From contig PIZK01000003.1 of the NCBI GenBank assembly GCA_002835545.1, forward strand, positions 157,570-221,569: 64,000 nt of DNA, in the 5' to 3' direction. This DNA comes from Alteromonadales bacterium alter-6D02 (lineage in GTDB: Bacteria; Pseudomonadota; Gammaproteobacteria; Enterobacterales; Psychrobiaceae). The position numbers and the translations under genes are program-made. Under the pieces are notes generated by a model. It did no database searches. It had not been told where the DNA came from and saw only the letters and a program-made list of their open reading frames with translations. Each line of letters starts with the position of its first letter. Position 1 is the first letter of the stretch. Shown here piece after piece: positions 1-9,821 of the stretch.

Positions 1-118
1 TGTTATGACCGTGCAGATAACTCATTGGGATGTCACCAAATGAGTTTTCAATTTCCTGCTGGTTGTCGTCTGTTAAACGGTAGTGGATGCTCACCACGAT
101 ATTTTTTTCGATTTGCAT
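1..118 (-). CDS. SlyD-like FKBP-type peptidyl-prolyl cis-trans isomerase, N-terminal part only
   Basis: Only the first 39 codons lie in the window; the gene runs off the left edge. The start is the ATG read from position 118 on the minus strand. The visible residues begin MQIEKNIVVSIHYRL and continue to YLHGHN, which matches the start of SlyD-type FKBP isomerases (a short beta strand, then the YLHGHG-like active-site segment). SlyD proteins catalyse proline isomerisation and bind metals through a His-rich tail. That tail is outside the window, so SlyD cannot be told apart from a SlyD-like FKBP such as FklB or FkpB. The gene lies 53 bases downstream of aceK on the same strand. Confidence 0.75.
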   Translation of the reverse strand, partial: MQIEKNIVVSIHYRLTDDNQQEIENSFGDIPMSYLHGHN

Positions 119-171
119 GAGATTTTCTCTAAAGTAAATATTCTCGTAAGTTTACCTTAATTTGAGCCCGT

Positions 172-1905
172 TTAACTAGCGTTTATCATTGTTCGCTTTG
201 ATTTTCGACTTAATCGTTGGCGACGACGATATGGCAATACACTGGCGTAGGTACCTGTCGCAATATTTTGTTGGAGTTTACGCCAATAGGCAGGGTCGAG
301 TAGCTCAGGATGACGCTTCATAAAACTCTTTTTAACTTCTTTACGCCCTAGCATAAAATGAGCAAACTCTTGAGGAAATACATCGAATTCACCCACGCTG
401 TACCAAGGCTCATCTGAGATAGCTTGCTCATAGGTCGTAGCCTTGGGGATCTCTCTAAAGTTACATTGACTCATGTACCATATTTCATCGTAATCATAAA
501 AGATAACGCGGCCGTGACGTGTCATGCCAAAGTTTTTGAACAGCATGTCTCCGGGAAAGATATTTGCAGCGGCGAGCTGCTTTATGGCACTACCATATTC
601 ATCAATCGCTTTAGTGATTTGTTGTTCGTTGGCTTTTCGTAAAAACATATTGAGCGGGATCATTCTTCGCTCAGTATATAGGTGCTTAATAATAACTTGT
701 TCATCGGTCAATTCCACAATTGACGGCGCAACCTTGAGCAACTCATCGAGTAGCTCTTGAGAAAAACGGGCTCGTGGAAAACTAAAGTTACTAAACTCCT
801 GCGTATCGGCCATTCGCCCGACGCGGTCATGTTCCTTAACGAGTTGATATTTCTCTTTAACAATTTTCTTTGATACGGTTTTTGGCGGTTCGAACTTATC
901 TTTAATAATTTTAAACACAATATCAGCGGAAGGTAGGGTAAACACCGACATCACCATGCCCTTAATCCCTTCAGCGAGTACGAATTGGTCGTCACTATTC
1001 TCTAAGTGTTCAATATATTGACGATAAAACTCTGTCTTACTGTGTTTAAGAATACCCAATGAAGCCCATAATTCATAAATTGGCTTGTGTGGCATCAGTT
1101 CGTGTAGATAAGCTACTAATTGTGATGGCTTTGGATGGTTGACCATGAAATAAGCCCGGGCAAAACCAAAGATGATACTAATATCATCCCAGTCTGTTAA
1201 AAGAGCGTCAAAATAGAGCGCACCTTTCTCGTTATTTAATATCGAAAGCACAAAAGGTCGGTCTCTTTTTCCACGCATTCGGCCGATAAGATATGCCGCT
1301 TTGTTACGATAAAAAACAGCTTTAATTAATTCGATACTGTCAAACTCACAGCTTTTCACAAAAGGTTGTAATTGTTTCCTGATCAGGGTTATATCGCGGT
1401 CTAAATCCTCCCAAGGAAGATTAAACTTGAACTTATCAACTAACTGCAATAAACACGTTGAAATGATTTGTTCGACAGGCACGATGTGGCAAAGCGAATT
1501 ACGGTCGTAATGGAGCGTATTTTGACAGCTCGTTTTAATGAAAAGGTGGCGCTCACTTATACCACGATGCCGAAATAGGCGTGAGAATATGGAGTTAAAA
1601 AATGTTTCTGCTTGTTCAGCCTGCGGGTGTCCCTTGATTAGCTTACTATAATGAGCTTTAGAACTTTGCCAGAATTCGGTTGACACATCAGGCTGCTCTA
1701 ATTGATAGCATAAATGCAAGGATAAATCAGATATCATCGAGTCATAGGCAGTAATACGTTGTTTCGAAGCATGTTGAACCCCATGCCAATCAGCTTGTTC
1801 AAAGCGATGTTGGGAGTCTTGGGTTATTTGACCGAACTTACGATAACTTTGCTCAAATCCTTTGAGAATCGTATCGGCGAGTAACGTGGCTTCGATGATG
1901 GCCAT
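172..1905 (-). CDS. aceK: Isocitrate dehydrogenase kinase/phosphatase
   Basis: Bifunctional enzyme that phosphorylates isocitrate dehydrogenase to send carbon into the glyoxylate shunt and dephosphorylates it to restore the TCA cycle. The 577-residue length matches the 578 residues of E. coli AceK. The ATP-binding segment AEGIKGMVM lies near residues 311-319, followed by the kinase-like lysine region FKIIKDKFEPPK near 331. The C-terminal kinase lobe holds DYDEIWYMSQCNFREIP. The start is supported by AAGGAA a few bases upstream of the ATG. No aceA or aceB gene is next to it here, so it is separated from the glyoxylate operon. It may be co-transcribed with the SlyD-like gene downstream. Confidence 0.97.
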   Translation of the reverse strand: MAIIEATLLADTILKGFEQSYRKFGQITQDSQHRFEQADWHGVQHASKQRITAYDSMISDLSLHLCYQLEQPDVSTEFWQSSKAHYSKLIKGHPQAEQAETFFNSIFSRLFRHRGISERHLFIKTSCQNTLHYDRNSLCHIVPVEQIISTCLLQLVDKFKFNLPWEDLDRDITLIRKQLQPFVKSCEFDSIELIKAVFYRNKAAYLIGRMRGKRDRPFVLSILNNEKGALYFDALLTDWDDISIIFGFARAYFMVNHPKPSQLVAYLHELMPHKPIYELWASLGILKHSKTEFYRQYIEHLENSDDQFVLAEGIKGMVMSVFTLPSADIVFKIIKDKFEPPKTVSKKIVKEKYQLVKEHDRVGRMADTQEFSNFSFPRARFSQELLDELLKVAPSIVELTDEQVIIKHLYTERRMIPLNMFLRKANEQQITKAIDEYGSAIKQLAAANIFPGDMLFKNFGMTRHGRVIFYDYDEIWYMSQCNFREIPKATTYEQAISDEPWYSVGEFDVFPQEFAHFMLGRKEVKKSFMKRHPELLDPAYWRKLQQNIATGTYASVLPYRRRQRLSRKSKRTMINAS

Positions 1906-2148
1906 GAAAATTCCTTGGTTTAACTAAACAGCTGTTTTAATTTGTCTCATGTCTAGTGCTCAAATGCAATCGACATTCGTCAAATTCCTTACTATGAATG
2001 ATACTTACGAGGATTTAAATCCTAAATTAGGATGAATCTTATGAGTAAACTGATTGATTTTATCCTAAATAAATCGAATATTTAGTTGATGTTTCAGTAT
2101 GTGTATTTTGTTTAGACTAAAGTCGTCATATTTGTTAATGAAATGTGA

Positions 2149-2179
2149 TTGACACTCCGGCGTATTATAGCCATGCTAT
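2149..2179 (+). promoter_or_regulatory. Possible thr operon promoter
   Basis: The 303 bases between aceK and thrL hold no gene I can support. A perfect TTGACA at 2149-2154 is followed by TGCTAT at 2174-2179, a 19-base spacing that is longer than usual. A run TATTATAG lies between them and could also act as the -10 element. The position, about 30 bases before the leader peptide start, fits the promoter of the threonine operon, but the exact elements are uncertain. Confidence 0.4.
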
Positions 2180-2208
2180 AGCCAATCGTTTTTGAAAGTG
2201 TTTTTAAT

Positions 2209-2274
2209 ATGTTACGTAACCTGACCACCCACATTATCATTACCACCGGAATTATTATCCGGCGGGTTGGGTGA
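2209..2274 (+). CDS. thrL: thr operon leader peptide
   Basis: A 21-residue peptide, MLRNLTTHIIITTGIIIRRVG, with four threonine and six isoleucine codons packed into 17 positions. This is the hallmark of the leader that senses charged tRNA-Thr and tRNA-Ile for thrABC attenuation. It sits directly before a strong terminator hairpin and about 155 bases before thrA. A small hairpin, CCGG-(AATTATTAT)-CCGG at 2246-2262, lies inside the coding sequence and could act as the pause structure. Confidence 0.93.
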   Translation: MLRNLTTHIIITTGIIIRRVG

Positions 2275-2302
2275 GCGCGTTTATAACACATTAAACACAG
2301 CT

Positions 2303-2334
2303 AAACCCGCGCCCTAACAGACGCGGGTTTTTTT
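2303..2334 (+). terminator. thr operon attenuator terminator
   Basis: A perfect 9-bp stem, AAACCCGCG (2303-2311) with CGCGGGTTT (2322-2330), is followed by a run of T up to 2334. GCGGGTT inside the thrL codons (2262-2268) is complementary to AACCCGC (2304-2310), so ribosome stalling on the Thr and Ile codons would let an antiterminator form instead. This is a complete classical attenuator. Confidence 0.93.
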
Positions 2335-2428
2335 ATCTTTATTGGATTAGTTTTTTACTGTTGTAGAAATTTTAAGTGAGTAACTTGCATAGCAAGGCAC
2401 TGATGGGATACGTCTTGGGAGAGATGAC

Positions 2429-4900
2429 ATGCGAGTGATGAAGTTTGGTGGTTCGAGTTTAGCCGACCTAGAAAGAGTTGAGCGTGTAGCCGACATATTG
2501 GTTGAACGTTGTAGCAAAGATCAATTAGCTGTGGTGCTATCAGCACCGGGTAAAACAACCAATAACATTGTTGAGGCGGTTGACCGTAACAGTGCTGGTG
2601 AGTCTGACTCTCAAGCGCTCGAGCGTGTCGAGTCTACCTTTCAGGGGATTGTTTCTGGGCTTGCCGATAAGTATGACGCTTTTGACCGCACAGCGGTTGA
2701 TACCGTGTGGCAACAAGAGTCTGAATTATTAACTCGCAGCTTAAGCGGTGTTAAATTACTGGCACAATGCCCTGATAATATTCGCGCACAGTTATTAGTT
2801 GTTGGTGAGCGTTTATCAATTGCAATAATGGCTCAGCTATTAACCGCTCGTGGCGTATCAACTGACATCCTTGACCCAAAAGAGTTTATGCATGCTGACT
2901 CGAATTATTTAGAAGCTCAAGTTGATATCGAAGCATCTCGTGCCACTATGGACGCTAAAGATTTATCAACGGCTCGTGTCTGGTTAATGCCGGGCTTTAC
3001 CGCGGTCAACAGTGAAGGTGAAGTTGTCACTTTAGGTCGTAACGGTTCAGATTATTCAGCAGCTTGTTTAGCGGCGTGTTTGCGCGCAGATTGTTGTGAA
3101 ATATGGACTGATGTCGATGGTGTTTATAATGCCGACCCGCGTTTAGTTAAAGATGCTCAGTTAATCGAGCAACTAAGCTACCAAGAAGCAATGGAGCTAT
3201 CTTATTTCGGTGCTAAAGTCTTGCATCCAAAAACAATTGTACCAATCGCTCAATATCATATCCCGTGTTTAATTAAAAATAGCTTTAACCCTGATGCGCC
3301 GGGTTCACTCGTTTCAGCAACACGTCAAGATGATGAGAATCAAGTGAAAGCGATTTCTAACCTTGATGATATCTCAATGATCAGCGTCTCAGGGCCAGGC
3401 ATGAAAGGCATGGTCGGTATGGCGAGTCGTATTTTTGAAGCTATTTCTTTAGCGGGTGTTTCAATTAGCCTTATCACCCAATCGTCAAGCGAATATAGTA
3501 TTAGCTTTTGTGTACCGTCGTCAGATCACTTAGTGGCTAAAAATGCATTAGAAGCTGAGTTTGAATTAGAATTGCGTAGTGATTTACTCGAACCGCTTGA
3601 AATTCGTCACCAGTTGGCTATCGTTTCGCTAATCGGTGACAGAATGAAAACGGTGCAAGGGGTTGCAGCTAAATTTTTCCAAGCGTTATCTCAAGCGCGT
3701 GTGAATGTGGTTGCTATTGCACAAGGCTCTTCTGAACGTTCAATTTCGACAGTGGTCGACCAACATCGCTGTCCTCGTGCCATCAAAGCGTGTCATCAAC
3801 GCTTCTTTAACTCACTACAGTACATCGATTTATTTTTAGTGGGTTGTGGCAACGTTGGCCAAGAACTATTACAGCAGGTTCATAATCAGCAGGCGTACCT
3901 GGCGAAAAAGAACATCGCAATTCGTGTATGTGGTTTGGCTAACTCACGTCAAATGCTATTAACAACGGAAGGTATAGACACCGCATCATGGCAAGAACAG
4001 CTAAGTGCAACTGAGCAAGGCTATGATGTGCATAAGCTGATTAGTTTTGCTAAAGAAAATCACTTGCTTAACCCGCTAGTGGTTGATTGTACAAGTAGTC
4101 AAACGATTGCAGATCAATATGTTTCGTTATTAGAAGCTGGCTTCCACGTGGTGACGCCAAATAAAAAGGCGAATACAGCTTCACAGGATTACTATCACCA
4201 ATTACGCAAGGCGGCACTGGTTAAGCGTCGTCGCTTTTTATATGAGACAACCGTCGGTGCTGGTTTGCCAGTGATTGATAACCTGCAAAACTTACTAAGT
4301 GCAGGTGACGAGCTAAATCGCTTTAGTGGGATTTTGTCTGGTTCATTATCATTTATTTTTGGCAAACTTGATGAGGGAATGACGTTATCGCAAGCAACAG
4401 CCATCGCTAAAGAGAATTGTTTTACAGAACCCGATCCTCGTGACGACTTAAGTGGTATGGACGTTGCGCGTAAAGTCCTTATTCTTGCCCGTGAGTCAGG
4501 CATGGAACTTGAACTTGAAGACATTGAAGTAGAGTCTGTGTTACCTGCTGACTTTGACGCGTCGGGTTCTATCTCGGAGTTTATGACTAACCTTCCGCAA
4601 GCTGATGCAATGATCGCTAAGCGAATTGCAGCAGCAAAAGAGCAGGGCAAGGTACTGCGCTATGTCGGTAGTATTGAAGGCGAAGATGAGACACGTGTCT
4701 GTAAAGTAGAAATTCAGGAAGTGGCGAGTGATGAGCCATTATATGGTGTTAAAGGGGGCGAAAATGCGCTGGCATTTTATTCACGTTATTATCAACCACT
4801 TCCTTATGTGTTACGTGGCTATGGCGCGGGCAACGCGGTAACAGCAGCAGGAGTTTTTGCTGATATGCTACGTACTTTAGCGTGGCAACGAGAGGTTTAA
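2429..4900 (+). CDS. thrA: Bifunctional aspartokinase I / homoserine dehydrogenase I
   Basis: Catalyses the first and third steps of threonine synthesis from aspartate. The 823-residue length is typical (E. coli 820). The N-terminal kinase domain starts with KFGGSSLAD at residues 4-12. Two ACT regulatory modules follow near residues 310-460 ([13 protein letters not shown] and [12 protein letters not shown]). The NAD-binding motif [11 protein letters not shown] of the dehydrogenase lies near residue 466, and its catalytic domain contains [12 protein letters not shown] and [17 protein letters not shown] precedes the ATG. It is the first structural gene of the attenuated thrABC operon, and its stop codon abuts the thrB start. 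Confidence 0.98.
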   Translation: MRVMKFGGSSLADLERVERVADILVERCSKDQLAVVLSAPGKTTNNIVEAVDRNSAGESDSQALERVESTFQGIVSGLADKYDAFDRTAVDTVWQQESELLTRSLSGVKLLAQCPDNIRAQLLVVGERLSIAIMAQLLTARGVSTDILDPKEFMHADSNYLEAQVDIEASRATMDAKDLSTARVWLMPGFTAVNSEGEVVTLGRNGSDYSAACLAACLRADCCEIWTDVDGVYNADPRLVKDAQLIEQLSYQEAMELSYFGAKVLHPKTIVPIAQYHIPCLIKNSFNPDAPGSLVSATRQDDENQVKAISNLDDISMISVSGPGMKGMVGMASRIFEAISLAGVSISLITQSSSEYSISFCVPSSDHLVAKNALEAEFELELRSDLLEPLEIRHQLAIVSLIGDRMKTVQGVAAKFFQALSQARVNVVAIAQGSSERSISTVVDQHRCPRAIKACHQRFFNSLQYIDLFLVGCGNVGQELLQQVHNQQAYLAKKNIAIRVCGLANSRQMLLTTEGIDTASWQEQLSATEQGYDVHKLISFAKENHLLNPLVVDCTSSQTIADQYVSLLEAGFHVVTPNKKANTASQDYYHQLRKAALVKRRRFLYETTVGAGLPVIDNLQNLLSAGDELNRFSGILSGSLSFIFGKLDEGMTLSQATAIAKENCFTEPDPRDDLSGMDVARKVLILARESGMELELEDIEVESVLPADFDASGSISEFMTNLPQADAMIAKRIAAAKEQGKVLRYVGSIEGEDETRVCKVEIQEVASDEPLYGVKGGENALAFYSRYYQPLPYVLRGYGAGNAVTAAGVFADMLRTLAWQREV

Positions 4901-5863
4901 ATGACTATTAGAGTTTATGCGCCAGCATCAATGGGCAATGTCAGTGTTGGCTTTGATGTTCTTGGCGGCGCATTAGCGCCAATTGATGGTAGCTTGCTGG
5001 GGGATTGCGTTAGCTTGGCCGAGGTAGAGCAAGGTATTGAGGTAAGCACCATTGGTAAGTTTGCGCATAAGTTGCCAAGCGACCCGAAGCAAAATATTTT
5101 GTACGATTGTGCCGTTGCTTACCAAAAAGAGCTAACTCAGTTAGGTAAACCATTTAAAGGCGTTAGCCTTGTGCTAGAGAAAGAACTTCCTGTTGGCAGT
5201 GGTCTAGGTTCTAGCGCTTCCTCTGTGGTTGCGGCTCTTTATGGCCTTAATGAGTTTTATGATAACGCATTATCTAAAAACCAATTATTGTTACTGATGG
5301 GGCAATTAGAAGGACAAATCAGCGGAAGCGTTCACTTTGATAATGTCGCGCCAAGTTACCTTGGTGGTTTACAGCTGATGGTAGAACGTGATGATGTATT
5401 ATGTTCAACTATCCCAAGCTTCGATGATTGGTATTGGGTTGTGGCTTTTTCCGGTGCGAAAGTCTCAACCGCTGAGGCGCGTGCATTAATGCCAAACCAA
5501 GTGGAGTTAAAAACAGCACTTAAATTTGGTCAAAACTTAGCGGCATTTATTGACGCCAGCCACCGAGGTAATAGTGACTTGGCAGCGAGCTTGCTGGTGG
5601 ATATTATCGCTGAGCCAGTGCGTGCCCCATTAATCCCAGGCTTTGTCGAAAGTAAGAATGCGATGCTTGAATTAGGCGCTATGGCCAGCGGAATCAGTGG
5701 TAGTGGTCCAACACTGTTTGCGGTAACAACAGATTTAGCTAAAGCACAGCAATTACAAGATTATTTACAACAAAACTATATTCAAAATGATGATGGCTTT
5801 AGCCATATCTGTAAACTAGATACTCTAGGTGCCCGTAGGGAGGCGTTACGTGGAACTGTATAA
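4901..5863 (+). CDS. thrB: Homoserine kinase
   Basis: GHMP-family kinase that phosphorylates homoserine with ATP, the fourth step of threonine synthesis. The 320-residue protein opens with RVYAPASMGNVSVGFDVLG, the usual ThrB start. It carries the ATP-binding loop PVGSGLGSSASSVVAA near residues 95-110 and the C-terminal GHMP motif ASGISGSGPTLFA. The ATG follows directly after the thrA TAA with no spacer, so translation is probably coupled. Its last codons contain the ribosome-binding site and start of thrC. Confidence 0.98.
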   Translation: MTIRVYAPASMGNVSVGFDVLGGALAPIDGSLLGDCVSLAEVEQGIEVSTIGKFAHKLPSDPKQNILYDCAVAYQKELTQLGKPFKGVSLVLEKELPVGSGLGSSASSVVAALYGLNEFYDNALSKNQLLLLMGQLEGQISGSVHFDNVAPSYLGGLQLMVERDDVLCSTIPSFDDWYWVVAFSGAKVSTAEARALMPNQVELKTALKFGQNLAAFIDASHRGNSDLAASLLVDIIAEPVRAPLIPGFVESKNAMLELGAMASGISGSGPTLFAVTTDLAKAQQLQDYLQQNYIQNDDGFSHICKLDTLGARREALRGTV

Positions 5864-7127
5864 TTTAAAAAAGAATGAACAACGTGTAACTTTTGCGCAA
5901 GCAGTTAAGTTAGGATTAGGAGACAATCAAGGCTTATTCTTTCCAAGCCATATTCCTACGTTAGGTAATATTGATGAGCTATTAGCTAAAGACTTTGTTA
6001 GTCGAAGTGTTGATATTTTAGATGCCTTTTTAGGTGATGAACTAGGCAGTGATACTGTTGAAAGCATGGTACGCAGCGCATTTAATTTCCCATTGGCGGT
6101 CGAAAAAGTTAAAGATCAAACCTATGCATTAGAATTAACGCATGGCCCGACATTAGCGTTTAAAGACTTTGGCGCTCGTTTTCTTGCTCAGTGTTTAAAT
6201 CATTTATGCAAAGATGAGAAAGCGACGATCTTAACGGCGACTTCTGGTGATACCGGTGCTGCTGTTGCGCATGCTTTTTATGGGCTAGATAATATCAATG
6301 TTGCGGTACTTTACCCGAAAGGGAAGATTAGCGTTCTCCAAGAAAAGTTATTCTGTACCTTAGGTAAAAACATTCATACTTACGCTGTAACAGGTCGCTT
6401 TGATGACTGCCAGCAATTAGTTAAAGATGCCTTTGATGATTTAGAGTTAAAAGAAGCGATTAGCTTAAATTCAGCTAACTCAATTAACATTGCTCGTCTA
6501 CTAGCTCAAATCTGCTACTACTTTGAAGCGGTTGCGAAAGTGCCGGCCAGTGAACGTAAAAACTTAGTGGTTAGTGTACCAAGTGGTAACTTTGGTGACT
6601 TAACTGCAGGTATGTTAGCAAAAGCACTGGGCTTACCGATTAAACGCTTTATTGCAGCAACGAATCTTAATGATACTGTGCCGCGTTATTTAGAAACGGG
6701 CGAATGGGCACCGACACCAACAGTGGCTACTCGTTCAAATGCAATGGATGTATCAGCACCTAATAATTGGCCACGTATTGAAGAGCTACTTAAAACACAG
6801 TTCTGGGACAAGTCATTAATCACCGGTGTGAAAGTTGATGAAGAGCAAACAGTGGCTGGCCTAAAAGCCTTATATGAAGAAGACTATTTATGTGAGCCCC
6901 ATGGCGCAATTGCAGCGTTTGCTTTAGATAATGAATTAAAAGCAGATGAAACAGGCATCTTTTTATGTACTGCTCATCCGTCGAAATTCCAAGAATCGGT
7001 GGAAGAGATCTTAAATATTCATGTCATGTTACCAAAAGCATTGGCAGATGTGGCGGATAAAGAGATTTTATCATTAGACATTGATGCGAATTTTGCCCAG
7101 CTTCGCGGTCATTTAATGGCAATTTAA
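5850..7127 (+). CDS. thrC: Threonine synthase
   Basis: PLP-dependent enzyme that converts O-phosphohomoserine to threonine. The start is a GTG at 5850 inside the end of thrB, giving a 425-residue protein that begins MELYNLKKNEQRVTFAQAV like other ThrC proteins. AGGGAGG at 5837-5843 lies six bases before it. An earlier in-frame GTG at 5829 has no ribosome-binding site and would add residues that do not fit the family. The PLP lysine is in LAFKDFGARF near residue 104. The 14-base overlap with thrB suggests coupled translation. A terminator follows at 7157. Confidence 0.97.
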   Translation: MELYNLKKNEQRVTFAQAVKLGLGDNQGLFFPSHIPTLGNIDELLAKDFVSRSVDILDAFLGDELGSDTVESMVRSAFNFPLAVEKVKDQTYALELTHGPTLAFKDFGARFLAQCLNHLCKDEKATILTATSGDTGAAVAHAFYGLDNINVAVLYPKGKISVLQEKLFCTLGKNIHTYAVTGRFDDCQQLVKDAFDDLELKEAISLNSANSINIARLLAQICYYFEAVAKVPASERKNLVVSVPSGNFGDLTAGMLAKALGLPIKRFIAATNLNDTVPRYLETGEWAPTPTVATRSNAMDVSAPNNWPRIEELLKTQFWDKSLITGVKVDEEQTVAGLKALYEEDYLCEPHGAIAAFALDNELKADETGIFLCTAHPSKFQESVEEILNIHVMLPKALADVADKEILSLDIDANFAQLRGHLMAI

Positions 7128-7156
7128 TTCACTGTTAGCTGGTGTGGAAATATAAC

Positions 7157-7193
7157 AAGCGAATAGCCATTTCAATTGGTTATTCGCTTTTTT
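7157..7193 (+). terminator. Rho-independent terminator of the thr operon
   Basis: AAGCGAATAGCCA (7157-7169) pairs with TGGTTATTCGCTT with one G-U pair, followed by six T. It closes thrABC and may also serve the convergent cold-shock gene. Confidence 0.85.
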
Positions 7194-7202
7194 AATGCGT
7201 AA

Positions 7203-7412
7203 CTAAACGGCAACGACGTCTGTCGCGTGCGGTCCTTTAGGTCCATCGGAAATGGTAAATCGCACGGTCTGACCGTCTTCTAAGGTCTTGTAACCATCAT
7301 CTTGAATCCCGCTAAAGTGAACAAAAAGATCGGGTCCATTGGCTTGTTCAATAAAGCCAAAACCTTTTGAGCAATTAAAGAATTTAACCTTTCCATGTAA
7401 AATATCTGCCAT
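7203..7412 (-). CDS. Cold-shock-domain protein (CspA family)
   Basis: A 69-residue single cold-shock domain that binds single-stranded RNA or DNA and melts RNA structure. It has the RNP1 motif KGFGFI near residues 16-21 and the RNP2 motif LFVHFS near 29-34, the aromatic surface typical of the family. It starts [13 protein letters not shown] with AAAGGGA upstream. The roughly 200-base region before it, shared with the divergent peptidase gene, leaves room for a long 5' leader as in cspA, but I see no proven cold box. It is not possible to say from one sequence whether it is induced by cold. Confidence 0.93.
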   Translation of the reverse strand: MADILHGKVKFFNCSKGFGFIEQANGPDLFVHFSGIQDDGYKTLEDGQTVRFTISDGPKGPHATDVVAV

Positions 7413-7611
7413 CAGATTCCCTTTAAAACTTTTAGAGACTTTAGTCTAGTAACTGTTGTGTATTAACGATAAGTTAATTTTGATCATTTTTCAAATGATT
7501 CTAGTGTATCGAGTGGCTGGATCAGTTTGTTACAATTTTTACTCGCATAACATTTTCAATCCGATACAATCTTGCCTTCGGAAAAATAATTAGAATTAAT
7601 AAGGATATATC

Positions 7612-9078
7612 TTGAAAATCAGATCGATATTAAACCTTTCATTGTTACTAGGCGTTATGGGCCTCAGTTGGAGCCATGACTCACAAGCTCAAGATAATCA
7701 GAAGAAACCATCACTTAGTTTAGATTCGTGTTTTGTTGACGGTGTGAAAACACAGCTTAAATGTGGTTCATTGACTGTGCCAGAAGATTGGACTAAGCCC
7801 CAGGGAGCAACTCTTGGAGTGCATGTTATCGTCGTCAACGCTATTTCTACAACGCCTAAAAAAGATCCATTATTTTTGTTAATGGGCGGTCCCGGTCAAG
7901 CGAGCTCAGAATTAACCGGCATGTTGATTAAAATCTTCAGAGAAACTCGAGAAAATCGTGATCTAGTGTTAATCGACCAACGCGGGACTGGTAAATCGAA
8001 TCCTCTACTTTGTGAAGACTCACAGGCAAATCCATACAGTGATGTATTTGCAGACTTTGATGTATCAGATGTCAACAAATGTCTTGAGAGCTATGATCAC
8101 GACCTAGCTCAGTACAATACTAATAATGCGGTACTTGACTTTGAAGCGGTACGTGAAGCATTAGGTTATGAACAAATCAACCTTTACGGAATCTCTTATG
8201 GCTCACGTGCAGCGATGGTTTATATGCGCGAAAAGCCACAAGCGTTACGCTCGGTTATTCTTGATGGCGTGGTTCCCCCTCAAATTGCTGTTGGCCCGAT
8301 GGGTGCTGAAGCAGCACGCTCATTTGATTTGCTCATTGAGCAATGTCATCAAGAAGATAAGTGTCGTCAAAAGTATCCAAATTTACGTCAAGATTACCTC
8401 ACAGTTCGCAGTGAACTTGAACAACAAACGATTGAGACGGTCATTGATCACCCTGTCACAGATAAACCAGTGACGTTAAAAGTAGATACCGCTAAATTCA
8501 TCGGGACGTTGCATTCGTTAATGTACAGTACAGGGCAACGCGAGTTGATCCCGTTTGTTATTGAGCAGTTTGCATTAAAAAATTATAAGCCACTGAGTGG
8601 ACTAATTGCCGCTAGTCAAGAACCACAATCTAAGATTTACACTGGGCTTCATTTTAATATTATCTGTAACGAAGATATCCCTCGTGCTGATGCAGCGTTA
8701 TTAGCTAAAGATAAAGAAAATTCATTTTCAGGTCAGCACTCTATGTCTGGATTGAACATGGTCTGTCAACACTGGCCTAAGTTTGACGCGCCAGCTAATT
8801 TTGGTGACCAAGTGGTTTCCGACATTCCAACACTATTACTATCGGGTGAGTTAGACCCTGTAACCCCACCAGCGTGGGCTGATTTAGCAGCAAAGGGTTT
8901 GTCAGTTCATAAGCATTATGTGGCTAAAAAAGCAGGGCATGGTTTAGTTACTCAAACGTGTGCTGGAAAGATGATTGCGCAATATATTGATAAAGTATCA
9001 TTTGATGATATTGATGATAGCTGTTTAGACGAGCAGCCTGTTCCTGGCTTCTTAATGAATAACAACGGTAACTGGTAG
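7612..9078 (+). CDS. Secreted alpha/beta hydrolase, peptidase family S33 (tripeptidyl-aminopeptidase-like)
   Basis: A 488-residue exported protein. The signal peptide has a basic start, a hydrophobic run LSLLLGVMGLS and probable cleavage after SQAQ. The nucleophile elbow GISYGS places the catalytic serine at residue 195, GELDPVTPP gives aspartate 415 and KAGHG gives histidine 443. HGGPG-like MGGPGQAS forms the oxyanion region. The C-terminal part matches the TAP-like lid domain of S33 peptidases. The start is TTG with AAGGA six bases upstream. It lies only eight bases before the ABC exporter genes and is probably in one operon with them. The substrate is unknown. Confidence 0.85.
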   Translation: MKIRSILNLSLLLGVMGLSWSHDSQAQDNQKKPSLSLDSCFVDGVKTQLKCGSLTVPEDWTKPQGATLGVHVIVVNAISTTPKKDPLFLLMGGPGQASSELTGMLIKIFRETRENRDLVLIDQRGTGKSNPLLCEDSQANPYSDVFADFDVSDVNKCLESYDHDLAQYNTNNAVLDFEAVREALGYEQINLYGISYGSRAAMVYMREKPQALRSVILDGVVPPQIAVGPMGAEAARSFDLLIEQCHQEDKCRQKYPNLRQDYLTVRSELEQQTIETVIDHPVTDKPVTLKVDTAKFIGTLHSLMYSTGQRELIPFVIEQFALKNYKPLSGLIAASQEPQSKIYTGLHFNIICNEDIPRADAALLAKDKENSFSGQHSMSGLNMVCQHWPKFDAPANFGDQVVSDIPTLLLSGELDPVTPPAWADLAAKGLSVHKHYVAKKAGHGLVTQTCAGKMIAQYIDKVSFDDIDDSCLDEQPVPGFLMNNNGNW

Positions 9079-9086
9079 GACATAAC

Positions 9087-9821
9087 ATGTTAAAAGTAGA
9101 TAATTTATCGAAAAAATTTGGTGACTTCACCGCCGTTGAGTCGATTTCTTTTGAGGCAAAAGATGGCGAGATCACCGGAATCTTAGGGCCTAATGGTGCG
9201 GGTAAAACAACTTGTTTACGGATTTTATATGGTTTATTGAAAGCCAATACTGGGGCTGCATTTATCGACAAAATTAATGTCGATGAGTCACCGCTAGAGG
9301 CTCGAAAGTCCTTAGGTATTTTCCCCGATCAGTTTGGTATGAGTGAACGACTAACGGCTCGAGAGCAAGTTGAATATTTTGCACAAATGCACGGGTTAAC
9401 TGGAAAGGCACTTAATCAAGCGTTAGATCGCGTGATGAGCGATCTTGATATGACAGAGATTGCTGACCGTAAAACAGAAGGCTTTTCTCAAGGTCAACGA
9501 ATGAAAGTAACCTTGGCACAAGCGTTAGTTCATCGACCGCAAAACTTAGTGCTTGATGAACCGACCCGAGGATTAGACGTGATGAGTACTCGGTTGTTAC
9601 GTGAACAGTTACTGGCATTAAAAGCCCAAGGACATTGCATTCTATTTTCGAGCCACGTGATGCAAGAAGTCGCTGCGTTGTGTGACAAGGTGATTGTGGT
9701 GGCTAAGGGGCGAGTGGTTGCCCAGGGGTCACCGCAAGAGCTGTGCGATTTGGCTGGTAAAGAGCAACTCGAAGATGCGTTTGTAGCAATTATTGGTAGT
9801 GATGAAGGGGTAGCGGCATAA
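9087..9821 (+). CDS. ABC transporter ATP-binding protein, NatA-like
   Basis: A 244-residue ABC ATPase. Walker A is GPNGAGKT at residues 34-41, the signature is FSQGQRMKVTLAQAL near 132, and Walker B is NLVLDEPTRGLD near 152. The ATPase is most like NatA, which with NatB extrudes sodium in Bacillus, and like drug-export ABC-2 ATPases. Its TAA overlaps the ATG of the permease by one base, so the two are translationally coupled. A role in sodium export is only suggested by family. Other ABC-2 exporters look the same. Confidence 0.88.
   Translation: MLKVDNLSKKFGDFTAVESISFEAKDGEITGILGPNGAGKTTCLRILYGLLKANTGAAFIDKINVDESPLEARKSLGIFPDQFGMSERLTAREQVEYFAQMHGLTGKALNQALDRVMSDLDMTEIADRKTEGFSQGQRMKVTLAQALVHRPQNLVLDEPTRGLDVMSTRLLREQLLALKAQGHCILFSSHVMQEVAALCDKVIVVAKGRVVAQGSPQELCDLAGKEQLEDAFVAIIGSDEGVAA

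Noticed and set aside
4195..4650. A 151-codon minus-strand frame inside thrA
   Set aside because: Serine-rich antisense frame within a certain gene, without a ribosome-binding site.
5829..5849. Upstream GTG start for thrC
   Set aside because: No Shine-Dalgarno sequence and the added residues do not fit ThrC; the GTG at 5850 has AGGGAGG at good spacing.
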